This document shows positions 1 to 10,572 of a stretch of DNA of 31,030 bases, one piece after another; the first letter of the stretch is position 1; each line of letters begins with the position of its first letter. The DNA is from Guillardia theta CCMP2712. Its lineage: Eukaryota; Cryptophyceae; Pyrenomonadales; Geminigeraceae. The notes below the pieces were generated by a model. It searched no databases and was not told where the DNA came from. It saw nothing but the letters and a program-made list of their open reading frames with translations. The DNA lies in contig NW_005434573.1 of NCBI RefSeq assembly GCF_000315625.1, positions 222,390 through 253,419 on the forward strand, in the 5' to 3' direction. Position numbers and translations under genes: made by a program.

Positions 1-173
1 GAGCGGTACCGTGTTCCTGTGTCCAGCCTCCCTCCGTCCGCTGGCCCGGGCGCACTCCTCGGGCAGCGCCGGCTCCTTGTCGGCGGCTGCCCTTTCTCCG
101 TCCGCGCCCCGCCCGCTTTGTGGCGGCAGCGGACGTCTCGACTGACAGTGGTCAGTCGGCTGCTTCCGGGGAT

Positions 174-668
174 GGCGTCTAAGGGATTGAAGGTCAGTCG
201 GTGCCTCCGGGTATCGCGTGACCCTTCGGCTGCTTGTGTGCGCGGCTTCGCGCTCAGGCTTGCCAGGGCTGGCGCTGCCGCGTCTGGGTGCCAGCAGTGC
301 TGGTTCTTCTCGGGCTTGTGTTTTGTGCGTGATTGTGCAGCTTCTCGCTGTGCACTGTGTGCCTGGAGGTTTAGCTTTTTCCTGCTTTATTTTGCTAGAG
401 GCACTTTTTACCTTCTGCCAGTAAATCCATCACAGTCGCGTCTAAGGGATTTTCTTCCTCCTGCATGCTCCTGCTGCTTGTTGCTTGATTGCAAGTTGAC
501 CCTTAGGCTGCTTGTCTGCGCGGCTTCAGTGCTGGTTCTTCTCGGGCTTGTGTTTTGTGTGTGATTGTGCAGCTTCTCGCTGTGCGCTGTGTGCCTGGAG
601 GTTCAGCTTTTTCCTGCCACGGCTTTGTTTTGCTTGAGGCACTTTTTACCTTCTGCCAGTAAATCAGG
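174..668. repeat. Diverged direct repeat (two copies, about 230-280 bp period)
   Basis: The block at about 301-425 recurs at 533-665 with only a few substitutions and a six-base insertion, and both copies end in the same TTCTGCCAGTAAATC string. Shorter matches upstream (CGTCTAAGGGATT at about 176 and 437; TGACCCTT.GGCTGCTTGT at about 220 and 498) show that the repeated unit is longer but has suffered indels. Both copies are T/G/C-rich and have open frames by chance. I see no splice-consistent protein in them. Confidence 0.85.
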
Positions 669-1200
669 GCCGACATCGGGTCCTTGCTCAGCGCTCGATG
701 CCTCTTGAGGATGCGGCGTTTGTTGCCCGGCCGCCCCGCCCGACCCCGTTGATCGGATCGGACCGGGTCGGCGGCCCTCAGCCGGACGGTCCCGGGGCGG
801 CGCGGCTCCCGGACTGGCGGCTCATCAAGTTATGGGGCTGGCAGTGAGCGGCTCGGCCGGCGGCTGAGTCGAGGGAATCGACTCTGAAACTTGATGGAGG
901 ATGTGACCTCTTACCGTGGCTTCCGAAGAAGTCTGCGGCCCGGCGGCCCCCCCGGACCCGACCGGCCCGGTCGCCGGACCGGGTGCCCGGCGCGGCGCGG
1001 GCCCCCGGCCCCCGGCGCGGCCACGGACTCGGAACTGAACGTGACGGCAGCCTCACCCCAGTGACGGCAGTCACACTCGCCGGGCCGCCGCCGTGTGAGG
1101 GACGTGACGTTTGGAGGGACATGTTGGGGGACGTGATCGAGGGACATGATCGGAGTAAGTTCATGCCCAAAGCTCCCTCTCTTTTTTTTCTTTACAAACT
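669..1200. other. GC-rich block without a convincing gene
   Basis: This stretch is strongly G+C rich, with CCGG/GGCC-rich runs around 720-1020 and several near-repeats of a GGGAC(A/G)TG motif between 1095 and 1155. Open frames exist on both strands, as expected for such composition, but none has recognisable domains or sensible splice partners. It could be a CpG-rich promoter or a repeat remnant. Confidence 0.5.
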
Positions 1201-2440
1201 ATTTTATAGCTAAAATTACCACCCTACCCCTGAGCACCACCAGCACTCAACTGCACACCAACTTCGATCAGCACCCGTGATCGTGGTGTCAAGAACTTGC
1301 ACTACCCACCAGAAGTAGGAGTTTTCGTTGGTACAAGCACCCCTCCTACTTTTGTAACCCCCTCTCTTGAAGTCAGCTGCGACTTGGAGTTGCCGGGGTT
1401 TGAGTCAGCACCCCACCCCCACTCCCAACACCCACCCCCGAGGTTGAAACGTAAAAGAAGGACCGAGTCCTCTCGAGGCAAAACCTGAGGTGTACGTGAC
1501 ATCGGGGGAATGCTTGGGGTTGGGTGGGGGTTGGGGTGGAAGGGGCGTAAATCAGGGGATGGTGGTTCAGGGTAGCATGGAGGGGTGGTGGTACAGGCTG
1601 GACAGCAAAGGCTGTCAAATCAAATTTTGAAAGGATTCCTGCAAGGGTGGGGTACTCCAAGTTGTGTTCAAGAAGGGGGTCAGGTAGTGTCAATTTCATG
1701 AGGTGGGGTAGGGTACCTCTCTTAATCGACCGTGCCCTCACACTAGTCCCATGTCACATGGGCAACACAGGGTCTGGATCGATGAGGGTCATGACCCCCA
1801 CCTACTCCTTCCTGGTTGATTTTCCTTCTTGGTTCCGAAAAGTTTGCAAGAAGGGTCATAACCCCCACCCCCTCGTAGAACTGCCACACACATTGCGGCA
1901 CTGCTAGGTTCTACTTGGAAGTTCGGTCTCCCCAAGACCACCTTACCCTTGCCAAGGGGTCCTCAACATAATCTACGGGTACTTTTGATTATCAAAATCA
2001 CCCCTCTATTTGGACTTTCGAATAACCCTACCCCTCTCTGTGTTTCTCTCATGTTGTACTCCCCCGACTTTTACCCCGAATTCCAACCCCACCCACCAGA
2101 GTCCATACTACCCACCATTGTGGATTCCTTCCCACCCCCCAATCAATTCAATTATTTACCCATACGTAAACAATCACCCCACCAGTACCTTGTATCCCAC
2201 CACCCCCTATGTCAGGATCATTTGCCGGAGTAGACACCCCTATGCCATAGTACCCCTACCCCTTGATTAACATCAACCCCATCAACCCTGTCTCTTCCCA
2301 CACTACCCCTACCTTCAAAACCATCACCCCCACCCCCCGTCGTATTTTTCAACTTTCATTATTATTTATTTGTCTCCCGCAAGCTTCGCTCTTGTAATTC
2401 CCTTGCTTGCCGCCTCTTCTCATAGACAACGAAGCCCCAT
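1201..2440. other. C-rich (CCCCTACC/CCACCCC) non-coding tract
   Basis: The + strand is full of short ACCCC, CCCCTACC and CACCCC strings separated by AT-rich words, and no long spliceable frame is visible. A 15-base word (TACGGGTACTTTTGA, 1974-1988) recurs at 10081-10095, and similar C4/G4 composition is seen at 10.0-10.55 kb and, on the other strand, at 19.68-19.86 kb. This may be an old dispersed element or a spacer sequence family. Confidence 0.5.
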
Positions 2441-2442
2441 CT

Positions 2443-2488
2443 TCCTCCTCCTCCTCCTCCTCCTCCTCCTCCTCCTCCTCCTCCTCCT
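2443..2488. repeat. (TCC)n microsatellite
   Basis: An almost perfect run of TCC triplets, ending in TACTACTCC. It lies about 230 bp upstream of the start of the small + strand gene at 2719, so it sits in a presumed promoter. Confidence 0.95.
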
Positions 2489-2718
2489 ACTACTCCTCTC
2501 CTTGTTACGCTTTCCCCATCCTAGTTCTGCAAGCTGTTTACCTCTCTCAATTCATCCCTTACATTTCTGTTTCTTTTGTTGCGACTCGTTGCTTTTCACA
2601 GCAAGCGTTCGTAGTCCTTCATTGTTTGTTGTGGCGAGCTGCTCTGAATAGCTCTTCACATCTTGACATTTTGTGGATTTACATCTCCATTTGACAACCC
2701 AACAAGCATCATAGCGAA

Positions 2719-3273
2719 ATGGGATCGATCGTATCAGTATCTTCAATTCCCACCATACTTCCCGTGTCCGGGCAGGTTCTGATTCCTAGCCAGTGCCCAT
2801 CAGCGCAGAGGCGACATCGTGTCCATCGCTCGAACTCACTTACTCACGAGAAGCCACTTCGTATCCATCACAAGAAATTTGCGGAGATATGTCGAAATGA
2901 CCAAGAAAAGACAACGTTTTCGCGATCTTGTTCAGATCATGTGCTTTGTCAGCGCAAGGATCGACTGGAAGTTGAGACTCCCGGCAAGGTTATGGCCAAG
3001 CCTTCTAACAGGCTCAAATGCCCAAGGGCTTGACTTCAGCAGTCATGGGATACAGGTTGTAGAGGTTGTACATTATGTCTGTAAAATGTCGCGAAGTAAT
3101 AAACCCTAACATGACTATAGACTCTCTGAGCTATTCTTGTATGCTTCGTTCTGACGCAGCATATCCAGGAGGCCCTTACTGAACGCAAGAATCGTAGAAA
3201 ACTTGAACAAGCCGTTGATGGGAGAAGGAATAATACCATGAAGACCCGCTTGCAAGAATCCTACAACACCTAG
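2719..3273 (+). CDS. Small basic protein of unknown function (two-exon model)
   Basis: Proposed exons are 2719-2988 and 3160-3273, with a phase-0 GT...AG intron of 171 nt, giving about 127 aa. Exon 1 starts at an ATG and encodes a Ser/Pro-rich start followed by a His/Lys/Arg-rich stretch (HHKKFAEICRND). Exon 2 is strongly helical and charged (EALTERKNRRKLEQAVDG) and ends at TAG, 14 nt before the stop of the opposite-strand gene. I do not recognise a family. The basic helical tail would suit a nucleic-acid or protein contact, but that is only inference. The intron is longer than most here, and exon 1 stays open past the proposed donor to a TGA at 3031, so the splice is the weak point of the model. 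Confidence 0.4.
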
Positions 3274-3286
3274 TCATTCCTTTACG

Positions 3287-4718
3287 TTAACATGTCATCT
3301 TGTCTCCACCAGTCAGGCACATCCCCTGTGCATGCTCTTCGTACATCGCTGAGCTGATCCAACGCAGCTTGATTTCGCACCTGCGAGAGCTGAGTAGTAC
3401 GAACTTGAGCATCTGAAGAAGCACCTCACACATGAGTAATGGAGCCTCGCGCACCACATCGCCCTTCGCACAGAGGAAGTGGCATGTCCTGTAAAACTCT
3501 TCCACGTGCTTGCCCGTCTGCAAAGCGATCTCGTTCACCTTCACCTGCTGTTGAGAAGGGCAGCACCTCAGGATAGTAATACGCCCGCGCACTGCCTTGT
3601 CTCTGCTCTGCCAGCAGCCGCGAGGCCTCGCTGGGAGCCCCAGTCATCACCTGCTCACAAGTCATCCCAAGCTCGAGCCTCGCAGTTGCCTTCACGTTGC
3701 CAGGAGTGAAGAACAACTTCTGCCACGAGTGCCCTCGGGCCTGAATCTTCGACTGCGAGCCATCGCACGCACCCCCTCCCTTGCCGGATCAAGCAGCCTG
3801 AACCCAACCGCAGACACCCTCTAAGCCACTGGCTAGCCTCCGATTCCTGCACCACACACACACCGAGTCTTCTGTTGGATAGTCAGCTGACTATCCTCTT
3901 CAAGGGGTCGGAGGTGCCGACCTGTCGTAGGTGTCTGACGAGGTTGCGCATGTTGAGTGGCAGGAGCTGTAAAAAGCAGCGACGGCCTTCCTGTCCTCGT
4001 AGCTGTACCAGAAGGATCCTGATTCGTCCATGTTGCTTTGCAGGATCTTGGCACCCTGAAGAATCACGTGAGCTCCACTGCCCTCGTGCTGCCCTTCACC
4101 ACCGCAGCATCAAAGTTGCACTGGGCCCACGTCTGCATCGCCATGGCAGCGAACGCAACTCGATTCTCAAGCTTGCACATCCTAGAGGAGCTTCAGGCGA
4201 TGGCTTGTGAAACGGTCTCACCTCGAGGCAGGGTTGAACAAGTCTGAAGGATCCGCGCACAGCGCTGCTGCTCTGATCAACTTCCTCTGCTCCTCCTGCG
4301 GTCTGGTAGAACCCCAGCGGATCGCAAATACAAACAGCGAGATGACCATGATGAGGCCGCCCACCAGAGTCATCAGCCTTGCCTGCATGCAGTCTTGTGG
4401 GATCAAGAGACCAAGACTCGCGTTACCTTGCGCTTCAGTTCTCCCTTCATGTGCACTGACATGTGGCCGCCTTGGTCCAGCTGAAGGACACACGTCAAGA
4501 TGGACCGGAAGGGAAGGACGAGGACGTGCCTGGTTGAGCTTTTGCTGTAAACTTGACCGCAAGGACTCTGTCGCCTCCTTCCACCAGTCCAGGGAAGCAA
4601 CATGTGAGCTGTCTTCGCCTTCCGACGCCACGCCAGGCGATCGCGAGGAAGGAGCCACGTCATGGGTGGTGGAGTGAAGGATGAAGGTGCGGACTTCATC
4701 TTGGCTGGCTTGACTCAT
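3287..4718 (-). CDS. Predicted single-pass membrane protein, unknown family
   Basis: The model starts at the ATG at 4718. Exon 1 is 4718-4222, exon 2 4181-4100, exon 3 4055-3922, all joined in phase by GT...AG introns of 40-44 nt. The last exon is about 3547-3287, preceded by an uncertain exon near 3715-3650. Exon 1 encodes a Ser-rich N-terminal region, then a hydrophobic helix at roughly residues 116-134 (MTLVGGLIMVISLFVFAI) followed by an Arg-rich segment, a typical membrane anchor. Exons 2 and 3 are Cys-, Trp- and Ala-rich (MAMQTWAQCNFDAAV, GSFWYSYEDRKAV). The last exon is helical with several Cys (GKHVEEFYRTCHFLC). I do not recognise the family. The junction between exon 3 and the 3' exons is not resolved. 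Confidence 0.5.
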
Positions 4719-5411
4719 GCCTGCGCACCTCTCAGCATCATCTATCTTCACTTCACTGGTTCTTCCCTCTTCACTACGATTGGTTCCCCTACCCCCTCCT
4801 TTCCTCCTCTCCGTGCCAGGAGCTCATCGTTGCCTACCCCCGTACAGAACATGATCCATCCTCGTATCCATCCTCGTATCCCTGATGGCTGGTTCACTTC
4901 CTACCCGCTCTCTGGGAGTAGAAGGACGGGAGTTACAGGTGAAGCGAACGACGCGAGAAATGCGAGAGGAGTGAAAGGGACGACCTGCCGTCTGTTCCTT
5001 GCTCCCTTCTCCTCGTACTCTCCAATCCTCTGTGAAGAGAGGGAGGAGGAGGGTGGAGAGGCAGGACACGAAGAGGGAGGAGGGGCATGAGAAGGGAGGG
5101 GAGGGAGGGGAGGGAGGGGAGGGAGGGGAGGGAGGGGAGCTGGATCAGGAGCATGGGATCTAGCATTGGATCTGGCATCTGCGTAACTGGATCAGGGGGG
5201 GATGGGGGCCATGATTTCTTTTTAAAACTTTTGATAGGCCAACTTGGCCTCAATCATCATGCTGGGGCGATCGAGAAGCGATGGAAGGGACGCGTGGGGA
5301 CAGAGAGGAGGAGGAGGAGGAAGAGGAGCAGGTGGGGATGCTCTGTTACGATCACTAAGGAGGTAGGAGGCATCTTCACTGCCTGCGCTCTCTCTTGCGT
5401 CAGTCACTCAG
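4719..5411. other. Divergent spacer between the membrane protein and the Sfi1-like gene
   Basis: No gene is evident. Two near-identical CATCCTCGTATCC words sit at 4858-4882, and a G-rich minisatellite lies at 5093-5139. The start of the downstream + strand gene probably lies in the 3' part, but I could not find a first exon with certainty. Confidence 0.4.
5093..5139. repeat. AGGGAGGGG minisatellite (9-bp unit)
   Basis: About five tandem copies of a purine-only 9-bp unit. The G-run spacing is compatible with G-quadruplex formation on the + strand. It lies in a head-to-head spacer. Confidence 0.9.
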
Positions 5412-7989
5412 GCATGCGCTCAGCGTTGAGAACGAGGAAGACCTCTTGTCCCTCCAGGTGGATCGCGAGGAGCTGACGTAGCATTGTCCTCCTCCTTCGT
5501 CCCCTCCTAACAGATTCTGATGCAGCATGCTCCTTGATCAGAGCCATCACCGTGTCAAGATGCTCGAAGCTGAGGTCACGGAACATCACGCTATGGCACT
5601 TGAGCAGGTCCCTCCCTAGGCTTCTGCTGACTCAGGACCTTGTCTTACCATCCTCTCCTTTCGTCTCCTGCCCTGCCCTGCCTTGCCTTGCACGCTTCCT
5701 TCAGTCCCTTCTCTCTACGCCATCTCTTCTGCTTGTCAAGTTTGCTCGTGGTTATGCTGATGCGGCTGATGCGATCAGGCGGAGCGTCTCGTCAAGGAGC
5801 TCGACGAAGTTCAGGAAGAGGTGAGGGAGGGAAGACAATGGGGAGCTTCCTTGAGATCGAGAATTTCGACAGCTAAGGAGAGAAAGGGAGGAGAAAGAGA
5901 CATTCAAGTCTGCTGCATACGAGTCCTACCAGATCAGTATCATTTCTTCTACCTCTACCTCTACCTCTACCTCTACCTTGTCATCTTCTTCCCCTATCTC
6001 TTTCTTTTATTTGCATCCAATTGATTCCCTTTACAGGTGAAAAGTTTGCAGAGAAGTTACGAAAGGAGGGTCATAAACGAAAGGAGACGCTTCTTAGGAT
6101 GCAGAAGGTGAGGGCCTATCCGCAGATTTGCGAAGGTTGACGTTAGCTGTCAGATCTACCTCCAGGCGTACTTCAGGTCCCTTCCCCTCTTGCTTCTCCT
6201 CTTGTGTTCCCTCAGTCGCCTTGACGTGGCAGGAGGCGAGATCAAGCATGCTGTCGCGATGTCTTCAGTTGTTGGAAGGAGGAGAGTCACCTCAGCTTTC
6301 TGGTCGCTCAGTCATGTAGCAGTGACCCCGTCTCCTCTCCTCTCTCACTGTCTGTTGGCAGACGCGCGGGCTACAGGTCGTAAGAGAGCAAGTGAGGACG
6401 AGAATCGCGTGTCGCCTGCTCTCAAACCCTCCAGGTCGCTTGCTCGAGCGCGGAATGTGTGCCTGGAGGGCCTGGGCTGATGAGAAGCTGGCGGACAAGC
6501 GATTGATGCAGCAGAAGCGACGGAAGCGGTTGGTGAAGCAAAGATGATGCAGGAGAGGAAGGGAGAAGAGGAAGAGGGCCGGGGAGGGAGAATGGGGGGG
6601 GGAAGAGGAGCAAAATGTTAACGAAAGTCAGGCAAAGGCGATATCTGCGGGATACGTGGAGCAAACTTTTGCAGGCTCGGGGGCGGGGGCAGGAGATCCT
6701 TGAAAGTTTGATGGAAACGGTCGGGTAGGAGAAGGCGGTTGAGAGGGGGCTGAGGGATGAGAGGCAGGAAGAAGCAGCGGCAGCTGAGCTCGTAGCGCTT
6801 GTCATGTCCAGCTGGAAGACCTGCTTGCTGATCGCGTCGACTCGCTCGAATGTTTCCCCAGCAGCCGATGAGTCGACGGCAGGAGGTCAAGGAGCTGGAC
6901 AAAGTGACGTACGCGCTGACTTGAGCTGAAGCCCAGCAGAAGCTCTCCAGAGACTCTCGCGGCAGCAAGCTTTGTCTTGGGGCTCTGCTGGCGTGGAAAA
7001 GAGTCCAACTAGAGGCGAAGAGGCTCGCGGCTCGTGGCTCGCAGGTTTCTCAGCTGTCAGGGAGTGAGAGTGTGACTCGAGCAGGCTCAGGCCAAGCGAG
7101 CGCGGGGGATGATGTGGAGGGGTGTGGGGAGTCTGCTGATGAATGCGAGGAGGAGGAGGAGGAGGAGGAGGATAGAAGAGACACGAAGAGCGAGGAGTCG
7201 TCTTGTTACTCTCTCCTGCTTCAGAATGTGGAAGGTGACACTCAGCTCTTCGCCTCATCCTGTTTCCCTCCAACTGCTCATCCCCATCCTCTTCCTCGTC
7301 TCCCTCTCTCAATCTTTTGCAGGCGGAGGCGCGAAGGTCTCGTCCAAGGGACTCGCTCGTCCGGTTGCTGTTCGCGGCCTCGAGAGCCTTCGAGCTCCTA
7401 CTGAGCCTTCGAGCATGGAGCAGCTTCAGCGCCCAGACCAAGTCGAGCAGGAGAAGCCGAAGGCGACGAGCCGAGAGCCTAATGCTCGCCAGAGTGAGGA
7501 GGAGAGTGATGGGGAGGAGGCGATGACAGTCGTTGTAGACGTTCTTCACATGGGCTTTATACAGCAAGCTGAAGGTTTGGCAGTGCTGTCAAGGAGAAGC
7601 GATTTCAGAGGTAGAGGAAGAGAAGAGGGGGAGGTGAGGAGGGCGGAAGATATTTGCTGACAGTTTGATCAGTACATGCTTGACCAGCTCCGGAAACGTC
7701 ACGTCAGCACTGGCGGAAGAGCTGAGCAGCGAGATGGGGAGGAAAAGGAGGAGGAGGTCGATGAGATCGCGCGGAGGTTGCGAGGCGAATCAGGAGGAGA
7801 GGCGTCGGGATCTGAGAGGGGATGTGGTCAGGTCAACCAGGATGACAGCAGGTAAGAGTTTCCCCCGGCTACCCCCCGAGCTGAACTCCATCAAACTCCT
7901 CCAGGCACTCGCTGCTCCAGCAACGTCTTCGCTTCTATCGACTGCTGGCACAGGGCACTTGCCCGGCTAGAGCCCAGCTCAGCTCTTGA
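5412..7989 (+). CDS. Coiled-coil protein with Sfi1-like Trp repeats (5' end unresolved)
   Basis: Exons I can support: 5412-5477, 5526-5607, 5779-5820, 6037-6107, 6362-6528, 6632-6719, 6768-about 6885, 6940-7044, 7085-7234, 7323-7493, 7664-7851 and 7905-7989; one or two small exons lie between 6107 and 6362. The N-terminal exons are Glu/Leu-rich coiled coil ([14 protein letters not shown]). The middle exons are basic helices, each with a Trp in a similar setting: [82 protein letters not shown]. This spacing resembles the Sfi1 centrin-binding repeat (hydrophobic residues, then x2-W-K/R). The C-terminus ([13 protein letters not shown]) is again charged. If Sfi1-like, it would bind centrin at a basal body or spindle pole. 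The family call is inference. The first exon and the exon 4-5 and 7-8 junctions are uncertain. Confidence 0.5.
5949..5977. repeat. (CTACCT)n microsatellite
   Basis: Short tandem hexamer tract inside an intron of the coiled-coil gene, part of its pyrimidine-rich tract before the acceptor at 6036. Confidence 0.85.
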
Positions 7990-9896
7990 GCTGGTCCGCT
8001 CTCTTGAGGTCAGTGCCTGAGCTCCTCGCCTCCTCTGCCTGCCTCCTCTCCTTGGCTCGCTGGTTGTTCGGGTAGTTACCCCATGAGCCAGCTGTTTGCG
8101 CATAGAAGTCCATCGGATAGACCTGCTCGGCGTCAGCTGGGCACCGACACGTTTCTCTCACCTCCTGCCACTCGGCAGTCTTGAGAGCAACTTGAAGTTC
8201 GTAGGAGGAGAGGAGAGGCACATGAAACAGATGCCCCCAGTCGATCGACAGCCTCGGACAAGCCACCTGCTCTCCTTTCAGCCCACCCCCCCCCCCCCCC
8301 CTTTCCCACACGCACCTGTACCCACGCCCCGACATCTTGAAACATGGCAAGTTTTGCTACGAGCTTGTCAAAGGCAGGGGAGGAGGGGGAGGGGGAGGGG
8401 GAGGGGGAGGAGGAGGAAAGTAGAGGTGGGAATCAAGACGTCCTGCGGACCTGGGGTTATCTCGGAGAGGAGGATGACCAGGTAGTGCTTGCCAGCAGCC
8501 TCCAGCGATGCCTTGATGTGTGTGAGGATGTTTGGATTCCCCTGCCTCCCTAGCGTTCCTGTGCACCCCTCAGCTCTCTCGTCCTCCCTCCCTCCTTTCT
8601 TCATCAGCCTCCGCCTTCCCTTTCTCTCTCCTCTCCTACCAAGAATGATCCCGATACTGCTCGCCATCGCTGCCTCCTCGATCGCCTTCTTTCGGTTGTA
8701 GCGCATCTGCTCGTGCGAATATGCCTCCGCCGACATGACTTTGCTGAGAGGCATGCCTGGGTGAGGGCCGGGAGACGGAAGGAAGGGGAAGGAGGGGCAG
8801 GAGGGGAGGGAGGAGGAGGAGACATGGAGAGAGGGAGGGAGGGAAGGAGGGTCGGACCTGTAGGGGTCGTAGCGGAAGGCAGGGATGGAAGGGTTCGCGA
8901 TCATCATCGCCTCGAGGTGAAATCTTCCGTCGCCCACGTAGATCATCGCGTCCACCTCCTCCGCCTTCACTTGAGGAGCCGTACAGCCCAGCACCTCCCC
9001 CTTGGAGAGAGGACGCGCCTGCGGGACCTCGATGCTCTGATAATGCTCCTGAAGCTGCGGCCGGATCTGCGATGGCGCAGGAAGTGAAACCCGAGCTCTA
9101 GCTCAGGACGAGAAGCAGCGCGAGGTACCTTGTGGAGGCTCCCGACGAACTGAATGGTGGAGACGAGGAGAAGGCGCTGCGAGGATTCGAAGTTGTGGAG
9201 GATGGAGCGGAGGAGGTGATCGGAATCGATCTGGCAGCGAGGAGGGTCAGAGGGAGTTGGTAGCGCAAGAGAGTCAGTGGACCTCGATCTCGACGAACAC
9301 GTAGAGGACAGGCATCACGCAGGTGTCGATGGGGACGAGGCAGCTGTGCCCGTAATGCACCAGCAGCTCAGCTCCCAGCGCTCTTGCCGTCAGGTCGTCG
9401 ATGCAGCATGCGCTGCCGGTCCTGTCAGTGCCCGGGAGGCAGGGGAGGGGCTTACCCATAGGTCACGTCGCCAAGGATAATGACGTCGACGGCACAGAAG
9501 CGCTGGAAGATGTCGGCAAGAGGGCACGCGAACATCTGCAGTCCCTCCGGGAGCTGCAGCGCGACAGTACCAACCTGCCCGAGTTGAGGGAGAAAGCTGA
9601 GCATGAACGAGTCGTACCTTCGCCTGCCGTATCCTCCACACTGTCTTGTGGATCTCAAAGTTGTAGTTGGAGGGAAGTAGCTCTCCTATCGCCCTCCCCA
9701 GTTCTTCGTCCTTCAAAATCTCTTCCGGCACGGAATGCACAATCCTTCCCGCCTGCCCTCTTGCGCGTGGCACGACAGCCTTGCCTTCCTTTCTCTCAAG
9801 AGCAGCTCGAACCGGATCACTCTGGTCTTCACTGTCCCCCTGCCTCTCCTCCTCCTTCCTCCTCCTCCCCACAAACCTGCGCGGACCTTTCTCCAT
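7979..9896 (-). CDS. DPH1: 2-(3-amino-3-carboxypropyl)histidine synthase subunit 1 (diphthamide biosynthesis)
   Basis: Dph1 pairs with Dph2 as a radical enzyme that uses a 4Fe-4S cluster to move the 3-amino-3-carboxypropyl group of S-adenosylmethionine onto a histidine of elongation factor 2, the first step of diphthamide synthesis in the cytosol. Ten exons splice in phase: 9896-9618, 9574-9456, 9412-9283, 9230-9129, 9066-8858, 8743-8640, 8558-8451, 8356-8316, 8266-8162, 8122-7979, giving 446 aa, close to the usual family length. Signature segments are present in order: [117 protein letters not shown] and YPMDFYA. The three conserved cluster cysteines are seen at about C135/136, C238 and C367. 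Nine introns of 39-114 nt all have GT...AG ends. The start is the only ATG before the conserved region. Its stop overlaps the tail of the opposite gene. Confidence 0.95.
8284..8302. repeat. Poly(C) tract
   Basis: A long homopolymer C run inside the DPH1 intron at 8315-8267. On the DPH1 strand it is poly(G), which is unusual so close to a splice acceptor. It may also be a sequencing-length artefact. Confidence 0.85.
8378..8412. repeat. (GGGGGA)n-type microsatellite
   Basis: Purine repeat on the + strand, so it forms the pyrimidine tract of the DPH1 intron 8450-8357. Confidence 0.85.
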
Positions 9897-9937
9897 GCTC
9901 GCCCCCCGTGCTAGTTTGCCAGCCCCTCTTCCCCGCT

Positions 9938-10020
9938 CATCCCCCTCATCCCCCTCATCCCCCTCATCCCACTCATCCCCCTCATCCTCATCATCCCCCT
10001 CATCCTCATCATCTCCCTCA
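9938..10020. repeat. CTCATCCCC minisatellite
   Basis: Tandem copies of the 9-bp unit CTCATCCCC with interspersed CTCATC variants. It starts about 40 bp upstream of the DPH1 ATG, so it probably lies in the 5' UTR or core promoter of DPH1. Confidence 0.9.
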
Positions 10021-10572
10021 TACCCCCGTCTCTACGTCTACGTTTCACTCTACGACAACTCAGGGGGTGGGGTACTTGACTACGGGTACTTTTGACCAAG
10101 ACTATCTCTTCCTCAATGGGGTTTGAAATCGAGAGGGGGTACTGGCGAGCGTGGGTGTTTGTTCTATATTAGTAGGACAGTACAATCAATTGGTAGCATA
10201 TGATTATATCTCAGTACTTTTGATTGTACGTCAGAAGCAATTTTAGGATATAAGTTTTACTTATAAATATTTATTGAACACTCTTTTTCAATACAAATTA
10301 TATTAACAATACAATATAAATGAACCTTCAGTATCATCATTCACACCTACCGTACCAGGGGTTCTTTTACATATTAAAAGTTATATATAGGACCACCTCC
10401 AAATAGACGAGGTACCCCAGTACCCTGCCTTATTTCATGGAGACATAGAAGTACCGGTGTAAATGAGCGATTATCACCCACCATGTGTAGCTCAAGGGAA
10501 CCCAGTGACGCTACATACCCCTCCTTTCATATTCCACCCTACCCCTCCGTCATCACAACCCTTGCCGCCGCC
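10021..10572. other. Divergent spacer DPH1 / V-ATPase c'' with an AT-rich island
   Basis: No gene is seen. About 10150-10400 is strongly AT-rich compared with its surroundings. It is flanked by GGTAC/CCCC-rich words, including the 15-base word at 10081-10095 shared with 1974-1988. This must contain the promoters of both genes. I do not see a clear TATA box at a fixed distance. Confidence 0.5.

Noticed and set aside
6108-6125. An 18-nt intron in the Sfi1-like gene that would give a pleasing frame
   Set aside because: It is far shorter than any other intron here (minimum about 39 nt); the junctions in this stretch are left open.
6887-7567. 226-residue open frame on the minus strand
   Set aside because: It is the antisense of the Sfi1-like exons, with Pro/Arg/Leu bias from GGA/TCC repeats, and lacks any conserved motif.
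8368-8994. 208-residue open frame on the minus strand as a single gene
   Set aside because: It contains two real DPH1 exons, but reads through their introns; splicing restores the family sequence.
9401-10126. 241-residue open frame on the plus strand
   Set aside because: It is antisense to DPH1 exon 1 and then runs into the CTCATCCCC minisatellite, giving a Pro/His repeat.
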